From contig NZ_RFSK01000040.1 of the NCBI RefSeq assembly GCF_009923995.1, positions 1 to 57,131 on the forward strand: a DNA stretch of 57,131 nt, in the 5' to 3' direction. This DNA comes from Janthinobacterium sp. Its GTDB lineage: Bacteria; Pseudomonadota; Gammaproteobacteria; Burkholderiales; Burkholderiaceae_D. The notes under the pieces were generated by a model that was given only the letters and a program-made list of their open reading frames with translations, was not told the origin of the DNA and ran no database searches. Position numbers and translations under genes: made by a program. This document shows positions 9,135-18,281 of this stretch, one piece after another (the first letter of the stretch is position 1; every line of letters starts with the position of its first letter).

Positions 9135-10091
9135 ATGAAATTGACCAAAATCATCGCCACATTGCTCAGCGTCGGCGTCATCAGCAGCATGGTGCCCGTC
9201 CAGGCCCAGGAATTGACGGGCACCTTGGCCAAGATCAAGAAAGCCGGTTCCGTCACCCTCGGCGTGCGCGACGGCTCCGTGCCTTTCTCCTATCTCGATG
9301 ACAAGCAGCAATATCAGGGCTATTCGATCGACCTGTGCATGAAAGTCGTCACGGCCCTGCAAAAACACCTGGGCATGAGCGAACTGAAAGTGGTGATGAG
9401 CCCCGTCACGTCGGCCAACCGCATCCCGCTGATGGCCAACGGCACCATCGACCTCGAATGCGGCTCGACGACGAACAACCTGGAGCGCCAGCAGCAGGTG
9501 GCGTTTGCGCCCACCATGTTCGTCATCGGCAACCGTATCCTGGCGAAAAAATCCTCGAACATCAAGACCCTGGAAGACTTGCGCGGCAAGACCCTGGTGG
9601 CCACGGCCGGCACGTCCACCATCAAGCAGATGACCATCCTGAACAAGGAAAAAAACCTGGGCATGAATATCGCCGTCGGCAAGGACCATCCTGAATCGTT
9701 CCTGATGCTCGAAACGGGCCGCGCGGTGGCTGAAGCCAACGACGACATCCTGCTGGCGTCGCAGGTGGCCAATTCGAAGAACCCGAACGACTATGAAATC
9801 ACCAAGGAAGCGCTGTCGGTCGAGCCGTACGGCATCATGCTGCGCAAGGGCGATCCCGCCTTCAAGAAGGTCGTCGACGATGCCCTGATCCGCCTGTACA
9901 AGAGCGAAGACATCAACCGCATCTATGCGAAATGGTTTACCTCACCGATCCCGCCAAAAAACATCAACCTGAAATTCCCCATGCCGCCGCAATTGAAGGC
10001 CGTGTTCATGAACCCGACCGACTCCGGTGATCCTGCCGCGTATGCAGCCGTGCCCGAAGCGCAGAAGACCTCGGACAAACGGAAAAAGTAA
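9135..10091 (+). CDS. gltI: Glutamate/aspartate ABC transporter, periplasmic binding protein
   Basis: This 318-residue exported protein has a Sec signal of about 24 residues (MKLTKIIATLLSVG..., cleavage after VQA) and a type-3 amino-acid binding fold. GSVTLGVRDGSVPFSYLDD and YSIDLCMKVV are typical of GltI/DEBP proteins. The ATG at 9135 follows a good AGGAGA ribosome site; the longer upstream frame has neither. It delivers glutamate or aspartate to the permease encoded downstream. A hairpin after it probably keeps binding-protein mRNA in excess over the membrane genes. Ligand specificity is inferred from the family and from the gltIJKL gene order. Confidence 0.92.
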   Translation: MKLTKIIATLLSVGVISSMVPVQAQELTGTLAKIKKAGSVTLGVRDGSVPFSYLDDKQQYQGYSIDLCMKVVTALQKHLGMSELKVVMSPVTSANRIPLMANGTIDLECGSTTNNLERQQQVAFAPTMFVIGNRILAKKSSNIKTLEDLRGKTLVATAGTSTIKQMTILNKEKNLGMNIAVGKDHPESFLMLETGRAVAEANDDILLASQVANSKNPNDYEITKEALSVEPYGIMLRKGDPAFKKVVDDALIRLYKSEDINRIYAKWFTSPIPPKNINLKFPMPPQLKAVFMNPTDSGDPAAYAAVPEAQKTSDKRKK

Positions 10092-10110
10092 TCAAGACTG
10101 CGTAACAAAC

Positions 10111-10134
10111 CGGGGGGCGCAAGCCTCCCGTTTC
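10111..10134 (+). terminator. Intra-operon hairpin between gltI and gltJ
   Basis: CGGGGGGC (10111-10118) pairs with GCCTCCCG (10123-10130) with one G-U pair, closed by a GCAA (GNRA) tetraloop and followed by TTTC. This position, right after a binding-protein gene, is typical of a stabilising or partly terminating element that lowers permease expression. Confidence 0.6.
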
Positions 10135-10188
10135 ATTTGCGGGGCGGGCGGCCGGCCGCTGTCCTTGGGCTGCATGGGAAGGATGATC

Positions 10189-10938
10189 ATGAATTACAAC
10201 TGGAATTGGCGCATCTTCTGGGAGATGTCGCCCGATGGCGTCGGCACGTACATGGACACCCTGTGGTCCGGGCTGACCTGGACCCTGGCCACGGCCGGCG
10301 CGGCGTGGATCATGGCCCTGGTCCTGGGCCTGGTGATCGGCACCGTGCGCACCCTGCCGAATAAATGGGTGGTGGGCGTGGCCAATGCGTACGTCGAATT
10401 ATTCCGCAACGTGCCGCTGCTGGTGCAGATGTTCCTGTGGTATTTCGTCATGCCGGAATTGCTGCCGCCGGACCTGGGCACCTGGGTCAAGTCGCTGCCG
10501 AATGCGCCGTTCGTCACGGCCGTGCTGTGCCTGGGATTTTTCACGTCTTCGCGCGTGGCCGTGCAGGTGACGACGGGCATCGAGGCGCTGCCGCGCGGGC
10601 AGAAACTGGCCGGTACGGCGCTGGGCCTGACCCTGCCGCAAACCTACCGCTATATCCTGCTGCCGATGGCCGCGCGCGTCATCATGCCGCCGCTGACCAG
10701 CGAGTTTTTGAACATCATCAAGAACAGCTCCGTGGCCCTGACGATAGGCCTGATCGAGCTGACGGCCAGCGCGCGCGCCATCCAGGAATTCTCGTTCCAG
10801 GTATTCGAGGCATTTTCCGCCGCCACCATCATCTACATCGTCGTCAATCTGCTGGTGGTGGTGCTGATGCACCTGATCGAAAAAAAGGTCGCCATCCCCG
10901 GCTTCATCGTCGCCGGCGCCAAGACGGGAGGACACTGA
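10189..10938 (+). CDS. gltJ: Glutamate/aspartate ABC transporter permease
   Basis: This 249-residue inner-membrane permease of the His/Glu/Gln/Arg family has about five membrane segments. The cytoplasmic EAA loop (EALPRGQKLAGTALGLTLPQTYRYILLP), which docks the ATPase, is clear. The protein begins MNYNWNWRIFWEMSPDG like GltJ homologues. Of three nearby in-frame ATGs (10174, 10183, 10189), the one at 10189 has an AAGGA motif at suitable spacing. It forms a heterodimeric channel with the following gene product, whose start codon is two bases after this stop. Confidence 0.93.
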   Translation: MNYNWNWRIFWEMSPDGVGTYMDTLWSGLTWTLATAGAAWIMALVLGLVIGTVRTLPNKWVVGVANAYVELFRNVPLLVQMFLWYFVMPELLPPDLGTWVKSLPNAPFVTAVLCLGFFTSSRVAVQVTTGIEALPRGQKLAGTALGLTLPQTYRYILLPMAARVIMPPLTSEFLNIIKNSSVALTIGLIELTASARAIQEFSFQVFEAFSAATIIYIVVNLLVVVLMHLIEKKVAIPGFIVAGAKTGGH

Positions 10939-10939
10939 C

Positions 10940-11632
10940 ATGCTCGGTAATTTCGACTTCGATGTCATCTCCCGCTCATGGGTCTACCTGTTCCAGACCG
11001 GCATGGTGTTTACCCTGAAACTGACGGCGCTGTCCATGGTGGGCGGCATCGTGCTGGGCACCGTGCTGGCGCTGATGCGCCTGTCCGGCAATCGCCTCGT
11101 CTCGGGCGTGGCGTCGGCTTACGTCAACCTGATACGCTCGATCCCGCTGGTGCTGGTGATCTTCTGGTTCTACTTCCTCGTGCCGTACATCGCCGCCTGG
11201 ATCATCGGCGCCAGCGAGCCCGTGAAGGTGGGCGCGTTTTCCTCCGCGCTGATCACTTTCATCATGTTCGAGGCAGCCTACTATTGCGAAATCATGCGCA
11301 GCGGCATACAGTCGATTCCCCGCGGCCAAGTGTGGGCGGGCCAGGCGCTGGGCATGAACTACCGGCAGACCATGGCCAGCATCGTCCTGCCGCAAGCTTT
11401 CCGCAACATGATCCCCGTGCTGCTGACACAAACCATCGTGCTGTTCCAGGACGTGTCGCTCGTGTACGTGCTGTCGATCCCCGATTTCGTCGGCGCCGCC
11501 TCCAAAATCGCCCAGCGCGACGGCCGCCTGGTGGAGATGTACGTGTTTGTCGCCGTCGTGTATTTCGTGCTGTGCTATGCCTTGTCCTTCCTCGTCAAAC
11601 GCCTGCAGAAACGCGTCGCCATCATTCGCTAA
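10940..11632 (+). CDS. gltK: Glutamate/aspartate ABC transporter permease
   Basis: The 230-residue partner permease has the same fold as the preceding gene product and carries the EAA loop SIPRGQVWAGQALGMNYRQTMASIVLPQAFRN. It begins MLGNFDFDVISRSWVYLFQTG, close to GltK proteins. Its start lies almost on the gltJ stop, which implies translational coupling, and it is followed after 19 bases by the ATPase gene. It lines the inner-membrane pathway for glutamate or aspartate uptake. Confidence 0.93.
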   Translation: MLGNFDFDVISRSWVYLFQTGMVFTLKLTALSMVGGIVLGTVLALMRLSGNRLVSGVASAYVNLIRSIPLVLVIFWFYFLVPYIAAWIIGASEPVKVGAFSSALITFIMFEAAYYCEIMRSGIQSIPRGQVWAGQALGMNYRQTMASIVLPQAFRNMIPVLLTQTIVLFQDVSLVYVLSIPDFVGAASKIAQRDGRLVEMYVFVAVVYFVLCYALSFLVKRLQKRVAIIR

Positions 11633-11651
11633 CCGCAATAGAAAGAACAAG

Positions 11652-12377
11652 ATGATTGAACTTAATAACGTCAGCAAATGGTATGGCCAGTTCCAGGTCC
11701 TGACCGACTGCACCACCAAGGTCGCCAAGGGTGACGTGATGGTCATTTGCGGCCCGTCCGGTTCCGGCAAGTCGACCCTGATCAAGACCGTCAACGGCCT
11801 CGAACCCATCCAGCAGGGACAGATCATCGTCGACGGCATCGCCGTCAACGACCCGAAGACGAATCTGTCGAAGCTGCGCGCGCGCATCGGCATGGTGTTC
11901 CAGAATTTCGAGCTGTTCCCGCACCTGTCGATCCGCGAAAACCTGACCATCGGCCAGATCAAGGTGCTGAAACGCAGCGCCGACGAAGCCAATGCCAAGG
12001 GCTTGAAATACCTGGACCGCGTGGGCCTGCTGTCGCAGCAGGATAAATTCCCCGGCCAGCTGTCGGGCGGCCAGCAGCAGAGGGTGGCGATCGCCCGCGC
12101 GTTGTCGATGGACCCGATCGCCATGCTGTTCGACGAACCCACGTCGGCGCTCGACCCCGAAATGATCAACGAAGTGCTCGACGTGATGGTAGGCCTGGCG
12201 CAGGAAGGCATGACGATGATGGTCGTCACCCACGAAATGGGCTTTGCAAAACGAGTCGCCAACCGCATCGTCTTCATGGATCAGGGTAAGATCATCGAAG
12301 ATTGCAGCAAGGATGAGTTTTTCACCACCACGCGCTCGGACCGCGCGCGCGACTTCCTCGCCAAAATCATCCATTAA
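11652..12377 (+). CDS. gltL: Glutamate/aspartate ABC transporter, ATP-binding protein
   Basis: This 241-residue ATPase has Walker A GPSGSGKST at residues 34-42, the signature LSGGQQQR at 137-144, Walker B IAMLFDEPTSALD just after it, and the switch histidine in VVTHEMGFA. The length and the start MIELNNVSKWYG match GltL/GlnQ subunits. It powers the GltJK channel and is the last transport gene of the gltIJKL set. The ATG at 11652 is preferred over a longer frame that reaches back into gltK. Confidence 0.94.
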   Translation: MIELNNVSKWYGQFQVLTDCTTKVAKGDVMVICGPSGSGKSTLIKTVNGLEPIQQGQIIVDGIAVNDPKTNLSKLRARIGMVFQNFELFPHLSIRENLTIGQIKVLKRSADEANAKGLKYLDRVGLLSQQDKFPGQLSGGQQQRVAIARALSMDPIAMLFDEPTSALDPEMINEVLDVMVGLAQEGMTMMVVTHEMGFAKRVANRIVFMDQGKIIEDCSKDEFFTTTRSDRARDFLAKIIH

Positions 12378-12406
12378 TTTTCCATCACTTTTGAAGTTGA
12401 GTGCTA

Positions 12407-13864
12407 ATGCCTGTCATGAAAAAAATAGCCGGCGCGATGCTGGCTCTGGGCTTGCTGGCCCAGGCCCACGCGGCCGACAAGATCGCCGTCGATATCGCCC
12501 TGCGCGACGCCACCCTGATTGACGTTGCCGGCGGCAAGTCGCTCACGGGGAAATCCGTGCTGCTCAAGGGCGACAGCATCGTCGCCGTCGTCGATGACGC
12601 GCAGCTGCGCGACTACGCGCCCAAGCAAACCATCCGCCTGCCAGGCAAGTACCTGATGCCGGGCCTGTGGGACACGCACGTGCATTTTGGCGGCGGCCCT
12701 GAGCTGATCGACGAGAACAAGCAGCTGCTGCCGCTGTACCTGGCGCATGGCATCACCACGGTGCGCGACTGCTCGGGCGACTTGCCCGACACGGTGCTGG
12801 CATGGCGCCAGCAGATCAACGCGGGCCAGCTGGAAGGCCCGACGATCTTCACGTCCGGCGCGAAGCTGGAAGGCATCAAGCCGCTGTGGAAGGGCACCAT
12901 CGAAGTGGGCACGCCGCAGGAAGTCACGCGCGCGCTGGACGGCCTGCAGGCGCAGCGGGTGGACTTCGTGAAGATCACGGAAAACACCCTGAAGCCGGAG
13001 CTGTACCTGGAAGCCTTGCGCCAGGCGCGCGAACGGGGCATGCGCACCTCGGGTCATATTCCCGTGCAGTTGACGCTGGAGCAGATGGCCGATGCGGGCC
13101 TGGGCACGATCGAGCATCAATCGTATTTGCTGCGCGCGACCACGCCGCGCGAACAGGAACTGACGGCCAAGGTGGCCGCCGGTACCCTGACGGGCCGCGA
13201 AGCCATGCGCGAGAGCCTGCAAAGCTATGACGAGCCGACGGCGCGCAAGGCATTCAGCTACCTGGCAGCGCGCGGCACGGCCATCGTGCCGACCCTGTGG
13301 GGTTCGCGCGTGACGGCGTACCTGGACCGTGAAGACCATACCCACGACCCGGCCCTGCAATACATCGGCAAGGGCTTGCGCGCCACCTACGACTGGCGCG
13401 TGCAGCGCGCCGCCAAGGATGGCCCGGAAGCGATCGCCCAGCGCCACGCGCAGTTCGAGCAGTCGGCCAAGCTGCTGCCCATCCTGCAGCAGCAGGGCGT
13501 GAGCATCATCGCCGGCACGGATGCGGGATTCCTGAATTCCTTCGACTATCCTGGCCAGGCCTTGCACGATGAAATCGGCCTGTACGTGCAATACGGCTTG
13601 ACGCCGCAGCAAGCCTTGCAGTCGGCCGTGATCAACGGTCCCCGCTTCCTGGGCAAGCTGGATCGCTACGGCAGCGTGGCGGCCGGCAAGGCGGCCGACC
13701 TGCTGGTGCTCGACGCGAACCCGCTGCAGGATATCGGCGCCACGCGCCAGATCCGCCTGGTGGTCAGCCGCGGCCACGTGTACGACCGCGCCGCGCTGGA
13801 CCGGATGCTGGCCGATATCCGCGCCTGGGTGGCAAAGGAAGAGGCGGCGCCGGCCAAGTCGTGA
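12407..13864 (+). CDS. Exported metal-dependent amidohydrolase
   Basis: The 485-residue protein begins with a short Sec signal (MPVMKKIAGAMLALGLLAQAHA) and belongs to the imidazolonepropionase/prolidase-like amidohydrolases. The metal-binding DTHVHFGG motif follows KYLMPGLW. Further ligands lie in TSGHIPVQ and TIEHQS, the late catalytic aspartate in IIAGTDAGF, and the C-terminal beta domain in GKAADLLVLDANPL. Relatives split dipeptides or cyclic amides, but the substrate here is unknown. It starts 29 bases after gltL with no clear terminator between, so it may be read with the importer and feed it amino acids; that is inference. A second ATG at 12416 (MKKIAG) is also possible. Confidence 0.86.
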   Translation: MPVMKKIAGAMLALGLLAQAHAADKIAVDIALRDATLIDVAGGKSLTGKSVLLKGDSIVAVVDDAQLRDYAPKQTIRLPGKYLMPGLWDTHVHFGGGPELIDENKQLLPLYLAHGITTVRDCSGDLPDTVLAWRQQINAGQLEGPTIFTSGAKLEGIKPLWKGTIEVGTPQEVTRALDGLQAQRVDFVKITENTLKPELYLEALRQARERGMRTSGHIPVQLTLEQMADAGLGTIEHQSYLLRATTPREQELTAKVAAGTLTGREAMRESLQSYDEPTARKAFSYLAARGTAIVPTLWGSRVTAYLDREDHTHDPALQYIGKGLRATYDWRVQRAAKDGPEAIAQRHAQFEQSAKLLPILQQQGVSIIAGTDAGFLNSFDYPGQALHDEIGLYVQYGLTPQQALQSAVINGPRFLGKLDRYGSVAAGKAADLLVLDANPLQDIGATRQIRLVVSRGHVYDRAALDRMLADIRAWVAKEEAAPAKS

Positions 13865-13886
13865 TTCCCATGTCGTCCTGACACTG

Positions 13887-13914
13887 AAAACGGCCGGTGC
13901 GAACCGGCCGTTTT
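13887..13914 (+). terminator. Rho-independent terminator after the amidohydrolase gene
   Basis: AAAACGGCCGGT (13887-13898) and ACCGGCCGTTTT (13903-13914) form a perfect 12-bp stem with a GCGA (GNRA) tetraloop. The A-run and T-run make it potentially active in both directions. Confidence 0.88.
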
Positions 13915-14015
13915 GCCGCTTGCCAGGCAGCGCGCGCAGGTGCTGACGGCCTGCGGTACCGCCCCGCGGCTGGTAAAATGGCGCTATTCGCAATGACCGC
14001 CTGAGAGCAGCCGCC

Positions 14016-15080
14016 ATGTCCACACTCGATCACACCCAGACCGCCGTTCCATCCTCCATCACCATCACCCGTCCAGACGACTGGCATTTGCACCTGCGCG
14101 ATGGCGCCGTCATGGCCAGCGTGCTGCCGCACAGCGCGCGCCAGTTCGGCCGCGCCATCGTCATGCCGAACCTGAAACCGCCCGTCACCACCACGGTCGA
14201 TGCCGCCGCCTACCGCGAGCGTATCCTGGCCGCCGTGCCGGAGGGCGTGAACTTCGATCCGCTGATGGTGCTGTATCTGACGAACAACACCTCGCCCGAC
14301 GAAATCCGCCGCGCGCAGGACAGCGGCATCGTGCAGGCCGTCAAACTGTATCCGGCCGGCGCCACGACAAACTCCGACCTGGGTGTGACGGACCTGAAGA
14401 ACTGCTACAAGGTCCTGGAAGTGATGCAGGAAGTGGGCATGCCCTTCCTCGTGCACGGCGAAGTGACGGATCCGGAAATCGACATTTTCGACCGCGAAGC
14501 CGTCTTCATCGAGCGCGTGATGCGTCCGCTGCGCAGCGCCTTCCCGGCCCTGTCCGTCGTGTTCGAGCACATCACCACCAAGGACGCGGCGCAGTATGTG
14601 GCCGAAGCGGAAGGCCCGATCGCCGCCACCATCACGGCGCATCACCTGCTGTACAACCGCAACGAGATTTTCAAGGGCGGCATCCGCCCACATTACTACT
14701 GCCTGCCCATCCTCAAGCGAGAAGAACACCGCCTGGCGCTGATGACGGCGGCCGCCAGCGGCGACGAGCGCTTCTTCCTCGGTACGGACTCGGCGCCGCA
14801 CGCGCAAGGCGCCAAGGAAATGGCCTGCGGCTGCGCGGGTTGCTACACGGCCCTGCACGCGATGGAAATGTATGCGGAAGCGTTCGAACGGGCCGGCGCG
14901 CTGGATAAACTGGAAGCGTTTGCCAGCTTCCACGGCCCGGCCTTCTACGGCGTGCCGCGCAATACGGACACCATCACCTTGCGCCGCGAAAGCTGGACCC
15001 TGCCGGCCTCGCTGCCGCTGGGCGACAGCCATGTGATTCCGCTCAATGCGGGCGAGCAGATCAACTGGAAAATGGTGTAA
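14016..15080 (+). CDS. pyrC: Dihydroorotase, class II
   Basis: This 354-residue enzyme converts carbamoyl-aspartate to dihydroorotate in pyrimidine synthesis. The zinc ligands H24 and H26 lie in [10 protein letters not shown], the carboxylated lysine is K110 in [12 protein letters not shown], and the catalytic aspartate is in [13 protein letters not shown]. The substrate-binding [11 protein letters not shown] is present. Length and motifs match the E. coli-type class II enzyme. It is the first gene of a plus-strand run whose next member starts 7 bases downstream. Confidence 0.97.
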   Translation: MSTLDHTQTAVPSSITITRPDDWHLHLRDGAVMASVLPHSARQFGRAIVMPNLKPPVTTTVDAAAYRERILAAVPEGVNFDPLMVLYLTNNTSPDEIRRAQDSGIVQAVKLYPAGATTNSDLGVTDLKNCYKVLEVMQEVGMPFLVHGEVTDPEIDIFDREAVFIERVMRPLRSAFPALSVVFEHITTKDAAQYVAEAEGPIAATITAHHLLYNRNEIFKGGIRPHYYCLPILKREEHRLALMTAAASGDERFFLGTDSAPHAQGAKEMACGCAGCYTALHAMEMYAEAFERAGALDKLEAFASFHGPAFYGVPRNTDTITLRRESWTLPASLPLGDSHVIPLNAGEQINWKMV

Positions 15081-15087
15081 GCGCTCC

Positions 15088-15891
15088 ATGCTGCCATCGA
15101 TAGACTGGAGCCGCCCCTGGTTTGCCACGGTGCTGCCGGCGCGACGGCAGCTGGATCTGCAGCGCGATACGGTGATTACCGCCCTGAACGGGCGGGCGCG
15201 GGCGCTGGACTTGCGCAATCCGTCCGGCCTGCCCCTGTGCTTCGTGCCGCAAGCGGACCTGCCCGAAGGCGTGGCCTACGAAGAGTTCATCGGCGCCACC
15301 GGCGGCGTGCCCACGCGCGACAATCTGCACGATTTCTTCAACGCGCTCGTGTGGCTGACCTTTCCCCTTATCAAGCGGCAGCTGAACGCGCTGCAGGCGG
15401 CGCAGATCGCCCTGTCCGGCGTGGGCAAGTCGCGCGGGCCGGCGCGCGATGGCGCGACGATTTTCGACGAAAATTCCGCCCTGCTGGTGCTGCGCGACAG
15501 CGATGCGGGGCGGGTGCTGGAAGCGGCGCTGCGCGGGCACGACTGGCGCAGTGTTTTTGTCGCCCAGCGCGATAAATTTGCCGCCGGCGGCGATGCCGAA
15601 GTCTGGCTGTTCGGCCACGCGCTGATGGAAAAACTGGTGGCGCCGCGCAAGGCCATCACGGCGCACACGCGCGTGATCTTTGCCGGCGACGCCTATTTCA
15701 CCCTGGACGATGTCGCCAGACGCTCCTGGCTGGACGCGCGCGTGGCGCAGGACCTGGCGCAGCAAGGCCTTACCACGGCGGACTTCACGCCATTGCCGGT
15801 ACTCGGCTTGCCCGGCTGGTGCGAGGGTCAGGATGACGATTTTTATGATGATGCGGCGGTGTTCCGGCCGAAACGCAAGCCGTCAAATTAA
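15088..15891 (+). CDS. DUF3025 domain-containing protein
   Basis: This 267-residue soluble protein has the DUF3025 pattern: a proteobacterial domain containing GGVPTRDNLHDFFNALVWLTFPLIKRQLN and later AVFRPKRKP. No catalytic motif is recognisable and no function is established. It has no signal peptide or membrane segment. The start at 15088, 7 bases after pyrC, is chosen over an upstream frame start inside pyrC, and cotranscription with pyrC is likely. Confidence 0.85.
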   Translation: MLPSIDWSRPWFATVLPARRQLDLQRDTVITALNGRARALDLRNPSGLPLCFVPQADLPEGVAYEEFIGATGGVPTRDNLHDFFNALVWLTFPLIKRQLNALQAAQIALSGVGKSRGPARDGATIFDENSALLVLRDSDAGRVLEAALRGHDWRSVFVAQRDKFAAGGDAEVWLFGHALMEKLVAPRKAITAHTRVIFAGDAYFTLDDVARRSWLDARVAQDLAQQGLTTADFTPLPVLGLPGWCEGQDDDFYDDAAVFRPKRKPSN

Positions 15892-15932
15892 ACAATGCCG
15901 CGCAGCGGCCTGAGAGAACGAGAGAGACAGGC

Positions 15933-16922
15933 ATGGATAAGGTAATTCGCTGGGGTATCCTCGGCACTGGCAAGATCGCCCGCGCGATGGCCGAAGGCCT
16001 GCGCGACGCGCCAGGTGCGCAACTGGTCGCGGTCGCTTCGCGCAGCGCCGCCGGCGCGCAGGCATTCGGCGCCGAATTCGGCATCGCGCGTTGCCATGGC
16101 TCCTACCAGGCGCTGGCCGATGATGCTGGCGTGGACGTCATCTACATCGCCACGCCGCACACCCTGCATGCGGAAAATGCCCTGATGTGTTTGGCCGCCG
16201 GCAAGCACGTCGTCTGCGAAAAGCCGTTCACGATGAACGCGCGACAGGCGCAGGCCGTGGTCGACCTGGCGCGCGAGAAAAAGCTGTTCCTGATGGAAGC
16301 CATGTGGAGCCGTTTCCTGCCCGCCGTGCAGGAAGCGCGGCGCATCATCGCCAGCGGTGAAATCGGCGTGCTGCAGCAGGTGCAGGCCGATATCGGCTTC
16401 GTCGCCAATTTCCCGCCCGAGCACCGCATGTTCAATGCGGAACTCGGCGGCGGCGCGCTGCTCGACGTGGGCATCTATCCGCTGTCGATGGCCGCCTTCT
16501 TCCTCGGCCCCGTGGCGCAGGTGCAGGCGCTGGCCGAGATGGGCGCCACCGGCGTCGATGAGCAGGTGGTGTTCTCGCTGCGCCATGCGGGCGGCGGCAC
16601 CTCGTCCTGCGCCTGCAGCCTGCGCGCGCTGACGCCCACGGAAATGACCATTTCCGGCAGCCTGGGGCGCATCCGCCTGCCCAACCGTTTTTACAGGCCC
16701 GATCACCTGGTCATCGAACCCATGGATGGCGAGCGCCGCGTCGTGTCCGCGCCTTACCTGGGCAATGGCTACGCGCACGAAGCGATCGAAGCGATGCGCT
16801 GCATCCGCGCCGGCCTGCTGGAAAGCCACCTCATGCCGCACGCGGACAGCGTGGCGCTGATGACGAATCTCGACACCATGCGCGGCCAGATTGGCCTGGT
16901 GTACAGCGCCGACAAGGCATGA
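15933..16922 (+). CDS. Gfo/Idh/MocA-family NAD(P)-dependent oxidoreductase
   Basis: The 329-residue protein has an N-terminal Rossmann fold with GILGTGKIA at residues 8-16. It also has the family EKPF motif (about 96-99), whose lysine takes part in catalysis, and the C-terminal alpha/beta domain including GGGALLDVGIYPLSMA. It probably oxidises or reduces a sugar, polyol or dihydrodiol, but the substrate cannot be told. Its stop overlaps an ATG (ATGA), so it is translationally coupled to the MFS transporter gene. Together they may form a small uptake-and-oxidation unit. Confidence 0.92.
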   Translation: MDKVIRWGILGTGKIARAMAEGLRDAPGAQLVAVASRSAAGAQAFGAEFGIARCHGSYQALADDAGVDVIYIATPHTLHAENALMCLAAGKHVVCEKPFTMNARQAQAVVDLAREKKLFLMEAMWSRFLPAVQEARRIIASGEIGVLQQVQADIGFVANFPPEHRMFNAELGGGALLDVGIYPLSMAAFFLGPVAQVQALAEMGATGVDEQVVFSLRHAGGGTSSCACSLRALTPTEMTISGSLGRIRLPNRFYRPDHLVIEPMDGERRVVSAPYLGNGYAHEAIEAMRCIRAGLLESHLMPHADSVALMTNLDTMRGQIGLVYSADKA

Positions 16923-16930
16923 GAACTCCC

Positions 16931-18145
16931 ATGACATTGCACTCATCGCGTCCCAGCCTGAAGACCGTCCTCATCGCCAGCGGCGTCGTGCTGACCCTGG
17001 CGATGGGCGTGCGTCATGGCCTGGGCTTCTGGATGCAGCCCATTTCGCAAGCCAATGGCTGGACGCGCGAAACCTATTCGCTGGCGCTGGCCATGCAAAA
17101 CCTGATGTGGGGCGTCTTCGGACCGTTTGCCGGCATGGCTGCCGACCGCTTCGGCACCATGCGCGTCGTCATCATCGGCGCCATCAGCTACATGGCGGGC
17201 CTCGTGTGGATGGCGCTGGTGACGCAGCCGACCCTGTTCATCGTCGGGTCGGGCATCTTCATCGGCCTGGCGCTGGCCTGCACGGCCTTTGGCGCCATCA
17301 GCGGCATCATCGGCCGAAGCGCGCCGCCCGAGCAGCGTTCGTGGGCCTTCGGCATTTCCTCGGCGGCCGGCTCGTTCGGCCAGTTCCTGATGATGCCGGT
17401 GGAGCAGCAATTGATTTCCGCTGTGGGCTGGCAAAACGCCTTCTATGTGCTGGCCGCGCTGGTGCTGCTGGCCATGATCCCGATGGCGTTTTATCTGCGC
17501 GAGCCGCCTGTCTCGCATGCCGGCGGCCCGCAGCAGAGCGTGGGCGCCGCCTTCAGCGAAGCCGTCGGCAACCGGTCGTTCTGGCTGCTGCTGGCAGGGT
17601 ATTTCGTCTGCGGCTTCCAGCTGGTCTTCATCGGCGTGCATTTGCCCGCCTACCTGAAGGACCAGGGCTTGATGAATCCGAACATCGCCGTCACGGCGCT
17701 GGCCCTGATCGGCCTGTTCAACATCGTCGGCTCCTACTACGCGGGCAAGCTCGGTGGCAAGATCGCCAAGCGCCACCTGCTGTCTGCCATCTACGTGGCG
17801 CGCGCGGTGGTCATCACGCTGTTCCTGCTGGCGCCCTTGTCGGCATGGTCGGTGTACCTGTTCGCCGCCGGCATGGGCGTGCTGTGGCTGTCGACGGTGC
17901 CACTGACGAACGGCATCATCGCCGGCATCTTCGGCGTGAAGCACTTGTCGATGCTGGCCGGGATGGTGTTCTTCTCGCACCAGGTGGGCAGTTTTCTGGG
18001 CGCGTGGCTGGGCGGCTACCTGTACGAACACCAGGGCACGTACCACGTCGTGTGGCTGATCACCATCGGCCTGGGCCTGCTGGCCGCGCTGATCAACCTG
18101 CCCATCGACGAGCGTGCCGTCAAGCGCACGGCGGTGGCCGCGTAA
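16931..18145 (+). CDS. Major facilitator superfamily transporter
   Basis: This 404-residue protein has about twelve membrane segments and an MFS loop 2-3 motif (GMAADRFGTMRVV). The start region (VRHGLGFWMQPISQANGWTRE) resembles oxalate/formate- and monocarboxylate-like MFS carriers. The ATG at 16931 has a GAGA motif at suitable spacing. An ATG at 16919 would overlap the preceding stop codon and add four residues. It is coupled to the oxidoreductase gene upstream and to a 41-codon membrane peptide gene downstream. The substrate is unknown. Confidence 0.91.
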   Translation: MTLHSSRPSLKTVLIASGVVLTLAMGVRHGLGFWMQPISQANGWTRETYSLALAMQNLMWGVFGPFAGMAADRFGTMRVVIIGAISYMAGLVWMALVTQPTLFIVGSGIFIGLALACTAFGAISGIIGRSAPPEQRSWAFGISSAAGSFGQFLMMPVEQQLISAVGWQNAFYVLAALVLLAMIPMAFYLREPPVSHAGGPQQSVGAAFSEAVGNRSFWLLLAGYFVCGFQLVFIGVHLPAYLKDQGLMNPNIAVTALALIGLFNIVGSYYAGKLGGKIAKRHLLSAIYVARAVVITLFLLAPLSAWSVYLFAAGMGVLWLSTVPLTNGIIAGIFGVKHLSMLAGMVFFSHQVGSFLGAWLGGYLYEHQGTYHVVWLITIGLGLLAALINLPIDERAVKRTAVAA

Positions 18146-18270
18146 TGGGCAGCTGGCGCACGTGGCTCTGGCGCCTGGCTGGCGCCGCGCTGCTGGCCCT
18201 CGTCTTCCTGGCCTATCTGCGGCCCGACTTCATGCTGGACCTGGCGAACCGCTTCTGGATGTGCATGTAG
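18145..18270 (+). CDS. Small single-pass membrane protein coupled to the MFS gene
   Basis: This 41-residue reading frame begins on the TAATG overlap with the MFS stop codon. It has a basic N-terminus (MGSWRTWLWRLAG), one hydrophobic helix (about residues 10-26) and a short tail ending FWMCM. It follows the positive-inside pattern. It is not a family I recognise, but the start/stop overlap and the helix support a real product, perhaps a partner of the transporter. It ends 12 bases before the convergent recG stop. Confidence 0.6.
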   Translation: MGSWRTWLWRLAGAALLALVFLAYLRPDFMLDLANRFWMCM

Positions 18271-18281
18271 GGCGCCGGGCT

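Noticed and set aside
12404..14023. A 539-codon minus-strand frame opposite the amidohydrolase gene.
   Set aside because: It crosses the strong terminator at 13887-13914 and lacks any domain pattern; the plus-strand amidohydrolase explains the region.
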